Assembly (NCBI GenBank): GCA_050251735.1
Contig: JBFWMF010000016.1
Coordinates: forward strand, 16,206-80,205
Reading direction: 5' to 3'
Source of the DNA: Desulfitobacterium sp050251735
GTDB taxonomy: Bacteria; Bacillota; Desulfitobacteriia; Desulfitobacteriales; Desulfitobacteriaceae
DNA length: 64,000 bases
Shown here: positions 36,958 to 45,566 of the stretch, piece by piece
Layout: every line of letters starts with the position of its first letter
Numbering within the stretch: the first letter of the stretch is position 1
Made by a program: the position numbers and the translations under genes
Notes under the pieces: generated by a model
Told to the model about the DNA's origin: nothing
Database searches by the model: none
Seen by the model: the letters and a program-made list of their open reading frames with translations, nothing else

Positions 36958-37161
36958 GCCATCAGCAGAGACCGAGAAAAGGTTGAAAAGCCTTTTGAAG
37001 TGACCCGTCTGTTCACTGTGCCTAGTATAAACTGTGAACGTTGTAATTTTATTACTTTTGCCAATTCAGATAACCTGTGCTACTGGTGCAAAGAGGAAGT
37101 CGCCATCGATAACGACTTGAAAGAGGCCTGCCGTAAGATATTTCTTAATGTGAAGAGTTGA
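36958..37161 (+). pseudogene. 3' fragment of a second polyferredoxin gene
   Basis: Sixty-seven codons plus stop, beginning AISRDREKVEKPFEVTRLFT and ending in CYWCKEEV and a short tail, match the last 67 residues of the 385-residue protein at 29,230 with few changes. No start codon, upstream domains or ribosome site are present. Module 3 therefore once had, or recombined with, the module 2 accessory genes. The insertion sequence begins 34 bases downstream. Confidence 0.9.
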
Positions 37162-37195
37162 GATAAAGTTCCAATTTCGACTGAGTTCAATAAAG

Positions 37196-37245
37196 GGGAG
37201 TGTCGCAAAACTACTTTTTTAAGTAGTTAGCGATACTCCCTTTTT
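37196..37245 (+). terminator. Hairpin in the left IS end
   Basis: A 20-base stem with few mismatches (GGGAGTGTCGC... with ...GCGATACTCCC), followed by TTTTT. It would stop transcription entering from module 3. Confidence 0.7.
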
Positions 37246-37364
37246 CCCTTTTGGATAAGATTTTCTACCTCATAAATCCATATTCTTGTAAATCTTTTTG
37301 GTTCGAACTAAATTTGGGTATAACAAAATAAACCTATGTTTTTAGGTTCTTTTTTAAGTACTTT

Positions 37365-38969
37365 CTAGGCTGTTTTTAATGGATGAAGGGGCTTGCCTAT
37401 TCGTTCATTTTGTATTTTGGCATGGAGCTTATTTACGTTATACTCTAAGCACAGCAACATAAATTCTGTCTTCACGTTGCTTTTTCCCCGTGTCAAAAAT
37501 CGATTGAAGTTATAGTCGTTTTTTAGAACGCCAAATGCTCCTTCGACCTGAATTGAACGATTAACTCTCAGCAAGATTCCCTCTTCCGATGTGATGTTTT
37601 CATAAGATATCTGACGTTTTTCTACAAACGTTTTCGATACCTGCATCTTCCGATTCTCTTTGGCCTTGGTACAGCTGCTTTTATGAGGGCAATTACTGCA
37701 GTCTTCGCATTCATAGATGGTTATTTCAGAACGATAGCCGGTTGCTGAAGTTCGGTGGGTGATCCCCACGGGCTTTAGCTGTTTACCATTGTGGCAGGTA
37801 TATTCATCCGTCTCTGCATTATAAAACATGTTTTCACGTTTACTGATGTTCTTTTTAAAACTCCGCTTTTTCCATTGTTCATAGGTTTGGGGCTTTATGT
37901 AGTAGGTCTGCTTTTGTCCTTCGAGATAGAGATAATTTTCCTCGCTCTCATATCCGGAGTCTGCGATCACATTTTCATAACGTACGTTTAATCGATACTC
38001 CATCTCCTTTAAGAAGGGGATCAGGGTGGCGATGTCATTGCGGTCCTGAAAGACTCCAACCCCAGTGATGTACTCACTTTCCACACCAATTTGTACATTG
38101 TAAGCAGGCTTTAACTGACCGTTGCGCATATGATCATCTTTCATATGCATGAAGGTCGCATCGTGGTCAGTCTTGGAGTAGCTATTTCTTCCCTTAAACA
38201 ACTGGTTATGAGCATTGTATTTTTCCTGGCGGGTATAGAATTCTTTCAACGCTTCTGTAAACTTCTGCAACTTTGATTTCCGTTTGCCGATCCCTTGAAC
38301 GAACTCAAGCTGCGCTTGCTGACGTTTCTCTTCTAAGTACGCCAACGCGACGTTGAGGTCCTGGAGTAAGGTGTCTTTAACAGCTTTGAAGTCAGTCTCA
38401 TAAGTGGCGTTTATCTCCTCTATGCATGACTGAATCTTTTCGAACATTTTAGCCTCGTTTTTGTTAACGGCTTTTTTCCAGACAAACGTGTAACGGTTAG
38501 CATTGGCTTCAATCTTTGTCCCATCGACAAAGAGGTTCTTAAAGGTTACCTCATTGATACTATGTAGATATTGAACCATTTGATAAAAAAGATCGTCGAT
38601 ACATCCCTGGAGATAGTCTTTTCGAAAACGAGCAATGGTGCTGTGATCGGGAGTTTTCTTTCCTTCCAGCAGCCACATAAAGTTAATATCTCTTTTACAG
38701 GCGGTCTCGATCTTTCGACTCAAAAAAATATTGTTCATGTAGGCATAGGTCAATACCTTGAACAGAATTTTAGGCTCAACTGCAGGTTTTCTTCCGGTGG
38801 AAGAGTAGGCCTGATAAAGTGCGTCGTAATTTAATCCCTCCAAAATGTGGCTTAGCAGTCGAACGGAGTCATCCTCAGGTATTAACACTTCAAGATTAAG
38901 CGGCAAAACTAATTGATAGTAGCCACCAAATTGGGTATAATTCTTTGTGTATAGTTTGGTTTTTAGCAT
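37365..38969 (-). CDS. IS1182-family transposase
   Basis: A 534-residue DDE transposase, full length and without interruption. The N-terminal domain (about 30-120) carries SVRLLSHILEGLNYDALYQA and the IARFRKD motif; the catalytic core has FVDGTKIEANANRYTFVW, the YNVQIGVES segment and VIADSGYESEENY. A cysteine cluster (CEDCSNCPHKSSC) follows. Encoded opposite to the respiratory and BMC operons, so it should not drive them. Probably functional. Confidence 0.95.
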   Translation of the reverse strand: MLKTKLYTKNYTQFGGYYQLVLPLNLEVLIPEDDSVRLLSHILEGLNYDALYQAYSSTGRKPAVEPKILFKVLTYAYMNNIFLSRKIETACKRDINFMWLLEGKKTPDHSTIARFRKDYLQGCIDDLFYQMVQYLHSINEVTFKNLFVDGTKIEANANRYTFVWKKAVNKNEAKMFEKIQSCIEEINATYETDFKAVKDTLLQDLNVALAYLEEKRQQAQLEFVQGIGKRKSKLQKFTEALKEFYTRQEKYNAHNQLFKGRNSYSKTDHDATFMHMKDDHMRNGQLKPAYNVQIGVESEYITGVGVFQDRNDIATLIPFLKEMEYRLNVRYENVIADSGYESEENYLYLEGQKQTYYIKPQTYEQWKKRSFKKNISKRENMFYNAETDEYTCHNGKQLKPVGITHRTSATGYRSEITIYECEDCSNCPHKSSCTKAKENRKMQVSKTFVEKRQISYENITSEEGILLRVNRSIQVEGAFGVLKNDYNFNRFLTRGKSNVKTEFMLLCLEYNVNKLHAKIQNERIGKPLHPLKTA

Positions 38970-38987
38970 AACTCAATTATACAACTA

Positions 38988-39022
38988 CTGTGGATCTTTC
39001 GGGATCCACAGTTTTATTTTTT
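38988..39022 (+). terminator. Terminator upstream of the transposase gene
   Basis: CTGTGGATC (38988-38996) pairs with GATCCACAG (39003-39011), followed by TTTTATTTTTT. It blocks plus-strand transcripts. Confidence 0.75.
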
Positions 39023-39033
39023 ACATAAAAGGA

Positions 39034-39081
39034 GGCCGTTGCTCGACGAACTCTTCTGTTCGTTTTGCAACGGCCCCTTTT
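39034..39081 (+). terminator. Hairpin in the right IS end
   Basis: GGCCGTTGC (39034-39042) and inner GAAC pair with GTTC and GCAACGGCC (39067-39075), followed by CCTTTTT. Confidence 0.7.
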
Positions 39082-39129
39082 TAGTTTATTAGTTTGCTAA
39101 TTAGTCATAAGAAATACCAGGATTAGAGT

Positions 39130-39160
39130 GGAGCATCAATGGGAGCATCGAAGGAGCATC
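39130..39160 (+). repeat. Three GGAGCATC repeats upstream of the BMC operon
   Basis: GGAGCATC at 39130, 39142 and 39153, spaced 12 and 11 bases, about one helical turn. They lie about 230 bases before the first shell gene in an otherwise AT-rich region (39,078-39,391) where I see no gene and no confident promoter. They may bind a regulator of the operon. Confidence 0.5.
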
Positions 39161-39391
39161 TAACATCCAATTCTATATCCCGTATAAGCAATTGGTATGT
39201 TACATGTTTAACAAATCCAATTATAATAATAAGCAATAGAATAAATACTTTGGATTATTTCATAATTTAGCCTTGAATTATTAAAAACGAATAAGCGGTT
39301 TCCATTTGATAATGCATGTGTGTTTTTTCATTATAATTATAAAGACTTATTGTAATCCTTTAGAGTTTATAGAGAAAGAGGAATGACCTTC

Positions 39392-39688
39392 ATGGAGTAT
39401 TTTGGAGAAGTGGCTTTAGGCCTCGTTGAAACCAGAGGGATGGTACCAGCGATTGAAGCAGCGGATGTCATGTGTAAAACTGCAGACGTCGTTCTGGTAT
39501 CGTACGAAAATGTAGGTTCTGGACTCGTAACCGTTATGGTAAAAGGCGATGTTGCCGCTGTAAGGAATGCTGTCGAAAAAGGGGCAGCAGCAGCTGCTGC
39601 GATTGGCGACTTGACAGCGGCTCATGTAATGCCACGCCCCGTTAGTAGGGTAGGCAAAATTGTTTCAAGACATGATATTGATGAGTAA
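39392..39688 (+). CDS. BMC-H shell protein 1
   Basis: A 98-residue single-BMC-domain protein forming the hexameric shell tiles. It shows ALGLVETRGMVPAIEAADVM, the GLVTVMVKGDVAAVRNAV segment and the closing VMPRP. The ATG at 39392 sits nine bases after AAAGAGGA; the ATG at 39383 abuts that site and is unlikely. First gene of the operon. Confidence 0.93.
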   Translation: MEYFGEVALGLVETRGMVPAIEAADVMCKTADVVLVSYENVGSGLVTVMVKGDVAAVRNAVEKGAAAAAAIGDLTAAHVMPRPVSRVGKIVSRHDIDE

Positions 39689-39716
39689 ATATTGATAATC
39701 ATGGAAGGGGAGTCCT

Positions 39717-40007
39717 GTGGAGAGAAATAATGCCTTAGGGTTTATAGAAACGTACGGACTGGTTTCAGTCCTAGAGGCTGCCGATGCTATGTGCAAGGCT
39801 GCGGAAGTGGAATTAGTCGGTTATGAGAATGTGGCTTCTGGATTGATTTCCGTTATCGTACGTGGCGATATCGGTGCCGTAAAAACAGCAGTAGAGGCTG
39901 GTATCCAAGCGGCAAGCAAGGTGGGTAAGATTTACAGCAGTAATGTTATTGCCAGGCCACATCCCGACGTGGAAAAAATTGTTGCTAAGCACGTGATTGA
40001 CTGGTAG
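39717..40007 (+). CDS. BMC-H shell protein 2
   Basis: A 96-residue BMC-domain protein: ALGFIETYGLVSVLEAADAM, GLISVIVRGDIGAVKTAVEA and VIARPHPDVE. GTG start at 39717 follows AAGGGGAG. It differs from shell protein 1 at the domain start (GFIETYGLVSVLEA) and pore region, so pore selectivity may differ. Confidence 0.93.
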   Translation: MERNNALGFIETYGLVSVLEAADAMCKAAEVELVGYENVASGLISVIVRGDIGAVKTAVEAGIQAASKVGKIYSSNVIARPHPDVEKIVAKHVIDW

Positions 40008-40057
40008 ATGGTGCAGTTGTCGATCCTGTGATTTGTAAGCGGAAAGGTTGGTGAGTT

Positions 40058-41554
40058 ATGAATCGAATAGATAATGATTTGCTTTCCATTCAAGAAGCGC
40101 GGATTCTTGTGGAGAACGCCCGCGAGGCACAAAAAATACTAGCGACTTTTCCTCAAGAAAAACTGGATAAAATCGTTGGACGTATGGCTGAAGAAGCGTT
40201 GAAATATGCTAGAGAATTTGCAGTGATGTCTCATGAAGAAACAGGCTATGGCAAATGGCAGGACAAGTATATTAAAAATGTTTTTGCCAGTGATTTTGTT
40301 TATAAGAATATCAGGGATATGAAAGTTGTCGGCATAATATCTGAAGACAAAGCAATGCAGACCATGGATATTGGGGTGCCCGTCGGGGTGGTAGTTGCCT
40401 TGATTCCTTCGACTAATCCTGTATCTACTACTATCTACAAAGCTTTGATTGCTATAAAATCTGGCAACGCCATTGTTTTTTCACCACACCCTAAAGCGAA
40501 AATAACCATAAGCAAAGTGCTTGACATACTGATCCGGACGGCTGAGGCCTGTGGGTTGCCAAGTGGAGCCATTGGCTATTTGCGTACACTTTCCATAGAT
40601 GGCACGGTCGGCTTAATGAATCACAAGGACACAGCCCTTGTTTTAATAACAGGTGTTCCCAAGATGGCTGAAGCGGCCTTTGCCTCAGGAAAACCAATTA
40701 TTTATGGGGGACCGGGAAATGGCCTCGCCTTTATTGAACGGTCGGCCAACATAAAACAAGCGGTAACCGATATTATCGCCAGTCGAACCTTTGATAATGG
40801 CATTGTCTCAGCTTCAGAACAATCCATTGTGGTTGAGGATTGCATTGCTGATCAAGTAAGAGAAGAACTCAGAAAAAAAGGAGCTTATTTTCTGTCGGAT
40901 CAGGAATCTGAACAGCTTAGTAAGTTATTCCTAGACTCAGATGGCAGTATCAATTCAGAGATTGTCGGCAAATCGGCAGTTGATTTAGCCCTAAAAATCG
41001 GGATCTGTGTTCCCGCAGAAACAAAAGTTTTGGTTTCAGAACAAAAATTCGTGTCCGATACCAATCCGTATGCTAGGGAAAAACTTTGTCCGGTACTGGC
41101 TTTTTATGTTGAATTGGATTGGCAGAATGCCTGTGAAAAATGCATCGAATTGTTACTGAATGAAGGGCGGGGGCATACTCTTGTCATTCATTCCGAGAAT
41201 GAGAAGGTAATCAGGGAATTCGCCTTAAGAAAACCTGTTTCCAGAGTTCTCGTGAATACTCCTGCTACCCTAGGTGGCATCGGAGCTACCACCAATCTCT
41301 TCCCGGCTTTGACCTTAGGGTGCGGAACAGCCGGAGGCGGGTTTACTTCTGATAATGTCTCACCCATGAATTTGATTAATATTCGCAAAGTAGGTTATGG
41401 GGTGCGAAAGTTGGAAGACATAACGAAGGGTGCACAGGTTAGGGAAGATACTGCACCAAGCGAAGGTTATAGTTCCGTTGTCCAACACTCTAAAGATAAT
41501 ACACAGGATCTTAAAGATCTGCTGGGAAAACTGCTGGAACAGCTTACATTATAA
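40058..41554 (+). CDS. Aldehyde dehydrogenase homolog lacking the catalytic cysteine
   Basis: A 498-residue member of the acylating aldehyde dehydrogenase (EutE/PduP/AdhE-N) family. In the second homolog of this operon the active site reads FDNGTICASEQS with Cys251; here it reads FDNGIVSASEQS with Ser251 (codon TCA at 40808-40810). The nucleotide-binding segment IATGGSAMV of the paralog is ITGVPKMAE here. The frame is otherwise intact and full length. It should not form the thioester intermediate, so a structural or regulatory role, or an altered reaction, is more likely than CoA-acylating oxidation (inference). An amphipathic N-terminal helix could be a core-targeting peptide. Confidence 0.85.
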   Translation: MNRIDNDLLSIQEARILVENAREAQKILATFPQEKLDKIVGRMAEEALKYAREFAVMSHEETGYGKWQDKYIKNVFASDFVYKNIRDMKVVGIISEDKAMQTMDIGVPVGVVVALIPSTNPVSTTIYKALIAIKSGNAIVFSPHPKAKITISKVLDILIRTAEACGLPSGAIGYLRTLSIDGTVGLMNHKDTALVLITGVPKMAEAAFASGKPIIYGGPGNGLAFIERSANIKQAVTDIIASRTFDNGIVSASEQSIVVEDCIADQVREELRKKGAYFLSDQESEQLSKLFLDSDGSINSEIVGKSAVDLALKIGICVPAETKVLVSEQKFVSDTNPYAREKLCPVLAFYVELDWQNACEKCIELLLNEGRGHTLVIHSENEKVIREFALRKPVSRVLVNTPATLGGIGATTNLFPALTLGCGTAGGGFTSDNVSPMNLINIRKVGYGVRKLEDITKGAQVREDTAPSEGYSSVVQHSKDNTQDLKDLLGKLLEQLTL

Positions 41555-41642
41555 GTGAACATGCGTAGTGATGATAGGGAAGAGTGACGCAACATATAGG
41601 GATAGATTATCTGCTTAAGAAGGAAAAGGGAGGACAAATAAG

Positions 41643-44192
41643 TTGGATGCAAAAGAATTCTCCATGAGATTTGCTGATGTAACAAAAAATATGTCTCCAG
41701 AAGAAGCTGCAGCCATTATGAGGTTGTTTCAAGGAATCTCCAAAGGACTAGCTACAACTAAATCCAGTTCTGAAAATTATGGTGAGATCAAATCGCCTGT
41801 ATTTGAAGGGGAGATTACTGGACTGACGACCCGCTTGGAGCGCCTCCGTGCTGTTTATCTAAAAGCCAAACCTAGTATCAGCACTTATCGTGCTAGAGCG
41901 TTTACGCAAGTGACGAAAGAAAACGCTGGCCTGCCTAAGATTCTGCTGCGCGCTAAATGTTTTAGAAAAGCATGTGAGACAGCCCCTTTGTTGATTCAAA
42001 AGGATGAGCTAATTGTCGGGCATCCTTGTGGGAATCCTCGTGCTGGTGCCGTATCCCCGGATATTGCTTGGAGATGGATTCGGGATGAGCTGGATACCAT
42101 GTCAACTAGGGCTCAGGACCCCTTTCAAATTACTGAAGAGGACAAAAATATTCTCAAGGAAGAGATTTTCCCTTTCTGGGAAGGGAAGAGCTTGGATGAG
42201 ATTTGCCAACAACAATATGAAGATGCCGGGGTCTGGTCGTTTTCCGGCGAATCCTTTGTGAGTGACCTTTCCTATCATCAGATCAATGGCGGTGGAGATA
42301 CTGCGCCCGGTTATGATGTAATTTTGATTAAAAAGGGTATTAATGGGGCAAGGCAGGAAGCAGTAGAAAAGTTAAGTGAACTGTCGATGCTAAATCCTGA
42401 GGATATCGATAAGATCTACTTCTATAAAGCTGAAATCGAAACCTGTGACGGCATTTTAGCCTATGCCAAACGGCTTTCAGATTACGCCCGTGAATTAGCC
42501 GATCGGGAAGAGGACTCAACCCGGAAGAAAGAACTCTACAAGATCTCCGATATTCTAACCCGTGTACCGGCTAATCCACCGAATACTTTTCATGAAGCAC
42601 TTCAGTCGATCTGGACGCTAGAATCCCTTTTTGTAGTTGAAGAAAACCAGACCGGTATTTCCCTTGGCCGTTTGGACCAATATATTTACCCAATGTTCAA
42701 AGCTGATATGGAATCTGGCCGCATGAATAAATTGGAAGCCTTTGAATTGCTGAGCTGTTTTATTATCAAGTGTTCTGAAGTCATGTGGCTGTCCAGTGAG
42801 TCGGGTGCAAAATATTTTGCCGGTTATCAACCGTTCATTAACTTGACTGTTGGCGGGCAGAAACGCACTGGTGGAGATGCCACCAACGATTTGACCTATC
42901 TGATTATGGATGCGGTACGTTTTACTAAGATGTATCAACCCTCACTGGCTTGCCGGATTCATAACCAATCACCCCAGAAATATTTAATAAAAATAGTTGA
43001 AGTTGTTAAAGCCGGATTAGGCTTCCCCGCCTGTCACTTTGATGATAGTCATATCAAGATGATGCTCGCCAAAGGGTTTAGCATCGAAGATTCACGGGAC
43101 TATTGTCTTATGGGGTGTGTTGAACCTCAAAAATCCGGACGCATCTATCAATGGACCTCTACCGGTTATACCCAATGGCCGATTGCTATCGAATTCGTTC
43201 TGAATCGTGGCGTTATGAAATGGCGTGGCACAAAGGAAGGGATCGATACAGGAGAACTTGATAACTTCAAGACCTTTGAAGACTTTGATGCCGCCTGTAA
43301 AAAACAGATTGAGCATATCATCCAGTTATCGGCGATTGGAACCATCGTCAGCCAACGGGTTCACAGGGAGCTTGTTCCCAAGCCACTGATGTCCTTACTT
43401 GTCGAAGGTTGCATGGAAAAAGGCACCGATGTTACAAACGGCGGAGCGATGATCAATTTTGGACCTGGATTAATCTTCTCCGGCCTCGGGACCTATGCGG
43501 ACTCCATGGCTGCTATCAAAAAACTAGTATTTGAAGAAAAGAAATATACCCTCAAACAAATTCGGGATGCCTTAGATGCAAATTTTGAAGGGTATGAAGC
43601 CCTCCGGACAGATTGCCTCAATGCACCGAAATACGGTAATGACAATGACTATGCGGACGCAATTGCCTCAGATATTGTCGTTTGGACGGAACGGGTGCAT
43701 AACACTTACAAAATGCTCTACTCACATTTCACGCATGGGACCCTTTCCATTTCCAATAACACCCCAATCGGAGAGATAACCGGCGCCACACCAAATGGAC
43801 GATATGCTTGGACCCCGCTTTCTGACGGGATCAGTCCGACTCAAGGTGCTGATAAATTTGGTCCTACAGCTATCATCAAATCCGTGAGCAAGCTGAGTGT
43901 CGAGTCTATGAATATTGGAATGGTACACAACTTCAAGCTGTTGCGTGGAATTCTGGAAACGCCCGAAGGTGAAAATGGCCTGATTACCTTGCTTAGGACG
44001 GCGTCCATTCTTGGTAATGCTCAGATGCAATTCAGTTATGTAGACAACGAAGTTTTAAAGAGAGCACAAGTTGAACCTGAAAAGTATCGAGACTTGATTA
44101 TTCGCGTTGCCGGGTATAGTGCTTACTTCGTTGAGCTATGTAAAGAAGTACAAGATGAAATTATTAGCAGAACTGTATTAGATCATTTTTAA
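41643..44192 (+). CDS. cutC: Choline trimethylamine-lyase (glycyl radical enzyme)
   Basis: An 849-residue glycyl radical enzyme splitting choline into trimethylamine and acetaldehyde. The residues known for choline binding in CutC are present at the right spacing: Tyr211 and Asp219 in SYHQINGGGD, then GCVEPQ with the thiyl cysteine and glutamate, threonine 13 and tyrosine 17 residues after that cysteine. Gly824 in RVAGYSAYF carries the radical. Numbering is +3 to the characterised Desulfovibrio enzyme (Tyr208, Asp216, Gly821), matching the three extra residues in length. The first 45 residues (FADVTKNMSPEEAAAIMRLF) are an extension typical of encapsulated CutC. TTG start at 41643 after GGGAGG. 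Confidence 0.96.
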   Translation: MDAKEFSMRFADVTKNMSPEEAAAIMRLFQGISKGLATTKSSSENYGEIKSPVFEGEITGLTTRLERLRAVYLKAKPSISTYRARAFTQVTKENAGLPKILLRAKCFRKACETAPLLIQKDELIVGHPCGNPRAGAVSPDIAWRWIRDELDTMSTRAQDPFQITEEDKNILKEEIFPFWEGKSLDEICQQQYEDAGVWSFSGESFVSDLSYHQINGGGDTAPGYDVILIKKGINGARQEAVEKLSELSMLNPEDIDKIYFYKAEIETCDGILAYAKRLSDYARELADREEDSTRKKELYKISDILTRVPANPPNTFHEALQSIWTLESLFVVEENQTGISLGRLDQYIYPMFKADMESGRMNKLEAFELLSCFIIKCSEVMWLSSESGAKYFAGYQPFINLTVGGQKRTGGDATNDLTYLIMDAVRFTKMYQPSLACRIHNQSPQKYLIKIVEVVKAGLGFPACHFDDSHIKMMLAKGFSIEDSRDYCLMGCVEPQKSGRIYQWTSTGYTQWPIAIEFVLNRGVMKWRGTKEGIDTGELDNFKTFEDFDAACKKQIEHIIQLSAIGTIVSQRVHRELVPKPLMSLLVEGCMEKGTDVTNGGAMINFGPGLIFSGLGTYADSMAAIKKLVFEEKKYTLKQIRDALDANFEGYEALRTDCLNAPKYGNDNDYADAIASDIVVWTERVHNTYKMLYSHFTHGTLSISNNTPIGEITGATPNGRYAWTPLSDGISPTQGADKFGPTAIIKSVSKLSVESMNIGMVHNFKLLRGILETPEGENGLITLLRTASILGNAQMQFSYVDNEVLKRAQVEPEKYRDLIIRVAGYSAYFVELCKEVQDEIISRTVLDHF

Positions 44193-44220
44193 TTGAGTAT
44201 TTTCGAGAGATGGAGACATT

Positions 44221-45171
44221 ATGAGTAAAGATGTTATCAGAATCTTAGAACGTAAGGCGAGAATCTTCAATGTTCAGAAATACTCCATCTATGATGGGCC
44301 TGGAATAAGAACGTTAATTTTCTTCAAAGGGTGTCCCCTAAGATGCAAATGGTGTTCTAACCCCGAGGGCCTTGAACGAAAGTATCAGGTCATGTATAAA
44401 GAAGATTTGTGTATTCACTGTGGACAATGTATTGCTGTTTGTCCTGTCAACATTCACTGTGTTTCAGAGGAATCTAAGCATCATGTCATCCGAGATATCG
44501 ATTGTATAGGTTGTCGTAAATGCGAAGAAATCTGTCCGAAGCAAGCGCTGTCCATCGCGGGAGAGGAAAAAACGATTTCCGAGGTTCTGGAAATCATCCA
44601 ACAAGATGCGCTCTTCTACCTGAGTTCAGGTGGAGGAGTCACCCTTGGGGGAGGGGAAGTCACAGCACAGCCTGAGTTTGCCACCAATCTACTCATGGAA
44701 TGCAAACGCATGGGAATTAATACAGCTATAGAAACCTGTGGCTACGTTAAGCTTGACTCGTTACTCATGATCGCCCAGTTTACCGATTTATTTCTTTATG
44801 ACCTTAAGCACATCGACTCTGATCGACACTACGAACTTACTGGGGTACGCAATGAACGTATTCTGGATAACCTGACGGAGCTAATCCGTCGCGGCTACCA
44901 TGTGAAGGTCAGGATGCCTCTCATCAAAGGCATGAATGATAGTATTGACACATTACGTCGCACCTTGGAATTTTTAAAGCCCTTCAAAAGTTGCAAAAAC
45001 TTTCAAGGTATTGATTTACTACCCTATCATAAATTGGGCATTAACAAATACAAGCAATTGGATAAGAAATACACAATCAACGAAGATCTGACCTATACAA
45101 CAGAAGAGTTAGATCGTATTGCGGAGAGCATCAGAGAGTATGACATGAATGTCAAGGTCATCAGACACTAA
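44221..45171 (+). CDS. cutD: CutC-activating radical SAM enzyme
   Basis: A 316-residue glycyl-radical activase. The radical SAM motif is CPLRCKWC, followed by two ferredoxin-type motifs CIHCGQCIAVCP and CIGCRKCEEICP, and the SAM-binding GGGEVTAQPE. It generates the glycyl radical on the lyase encoded just upstream. The spacing of 28 bases indicates the same operon. Confidence 0.96.
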   Translation: MSKDVIRILERKARIFNVQKYSIYDGPGIRTLIFFKGCPLRCKWCSNPEGLERKYQVMYKEDLCIHCGQCIAVCPVNIHCVSEESKHHVIRDIDCIGCRKCEEICPKQALSIAGEEKTISEVLEIIQQDALFYLSSGGGVTLGGGEVTAQPEFATNLLMECKRMGINTAIETCGYVKLDSLLMIAQFTDLFLYDLKHIDSDRHYELTGVRNERILDNLTELIRRGYHVKVRMPLIKGMNDSIDTLRRTLEFLKPFKSCKNFQGIDLLPYHKLGINKYKQLDKKYTINEDLTYTTEELDRIAESIREYDMNVKVIRH

Positions 45172-45212
45172 GTTAGGTTAAGTACAAGGTTAAGAACGGA
45201 TGGAGGGATTTT

Positions 45213-45566
45213 ATGAGTGCAGCAGATGAATTTGATCGTAAACGTATTATTCAGGAGTATGTGCCTGGTAAGCAAGTTACCCTAGCTCATATCATCGCTT
45301 CCCCCGTACAAGACTTATATGAACGTTTGGGAATCGAGGAGCGAGGGGCCATAGGTATTTTGACCCTTACGCCGAATGAGACTGCAATAATAGCCGCAGA
45401 TATTGCAACAAAAGCATCTGACGTTGAGATTGGTTTTTTAGACCGCTTCACAGGGTCCCTGGTCATATCAGGGGATGTAGCAAGTGTGGAAGCTGCCACC
45501 ACAGCCATTAATGAAACCTTGGAGAAATTGCTAGGGTTTACTCCAGCCAAGATTACGCGCACATGA
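45213..45566 (+). CDS. PduU/EutS-type permuted BMC shell protein
   Basis: A 117-residue circularly permuted BMC protein. It opens with the family segment RIIQEYVPGKQVTLAHIIASP and ends GDVASVEAATTAINETL. Permuted shell proteins form hexamers with a capped pore. GGAGGG precedes the ATG. Confidence 0.93.
   Translation: MSAADEFDRKRIIQEYVPGKQVTLAHIIASPVQDLYERLGIEERGAIGILTLTPNETAIIAADIATKASDVEIGFLDRFTGSLVISGDVASVEAATTAINETLEKLLGFTPAKITRT

Larger units (their letters stand above)
37195..39077. mobile_element. IS1182-type insertion sequence
   Basis: About 1.88 kb bounded by imperfect inverted ends: GGGGAGTGTCGCAAAAC on the left and, on the opposite strand at the right, GGGGCCGTTGCAAAAC. One transposase gene fills it. 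Each end also folds into a long hairpin (37196-37240 and 39034-39075). I see no clear target duplication in the flanks (TTCAATAAA and TTTTTAG). Confidence 0.8.

Noticed and set aside
36958..37161. Independent small ferredoxin gene
   Set aside because: It has no start codon or ribosome site and matches the tail of the 385-residue protein, so it is a fragment.
37195..39077. Target-site duplication of the IS
   Set aside because: No matching direct repeat is visible in the immediate flanks, so none is claimed.
39130..39160. CRISPR array
   Set aside because: Repeats are only eight bases with 3-4 base gaps and no cas genes are nearby.
41643..44192. Propanediol dehydratase or isethionate sulfite-lyase
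   Set aside because: Residues specific for choline binding match at the exact spacing, and the operon lacks the sulfite-handling or propanediol partner genes.
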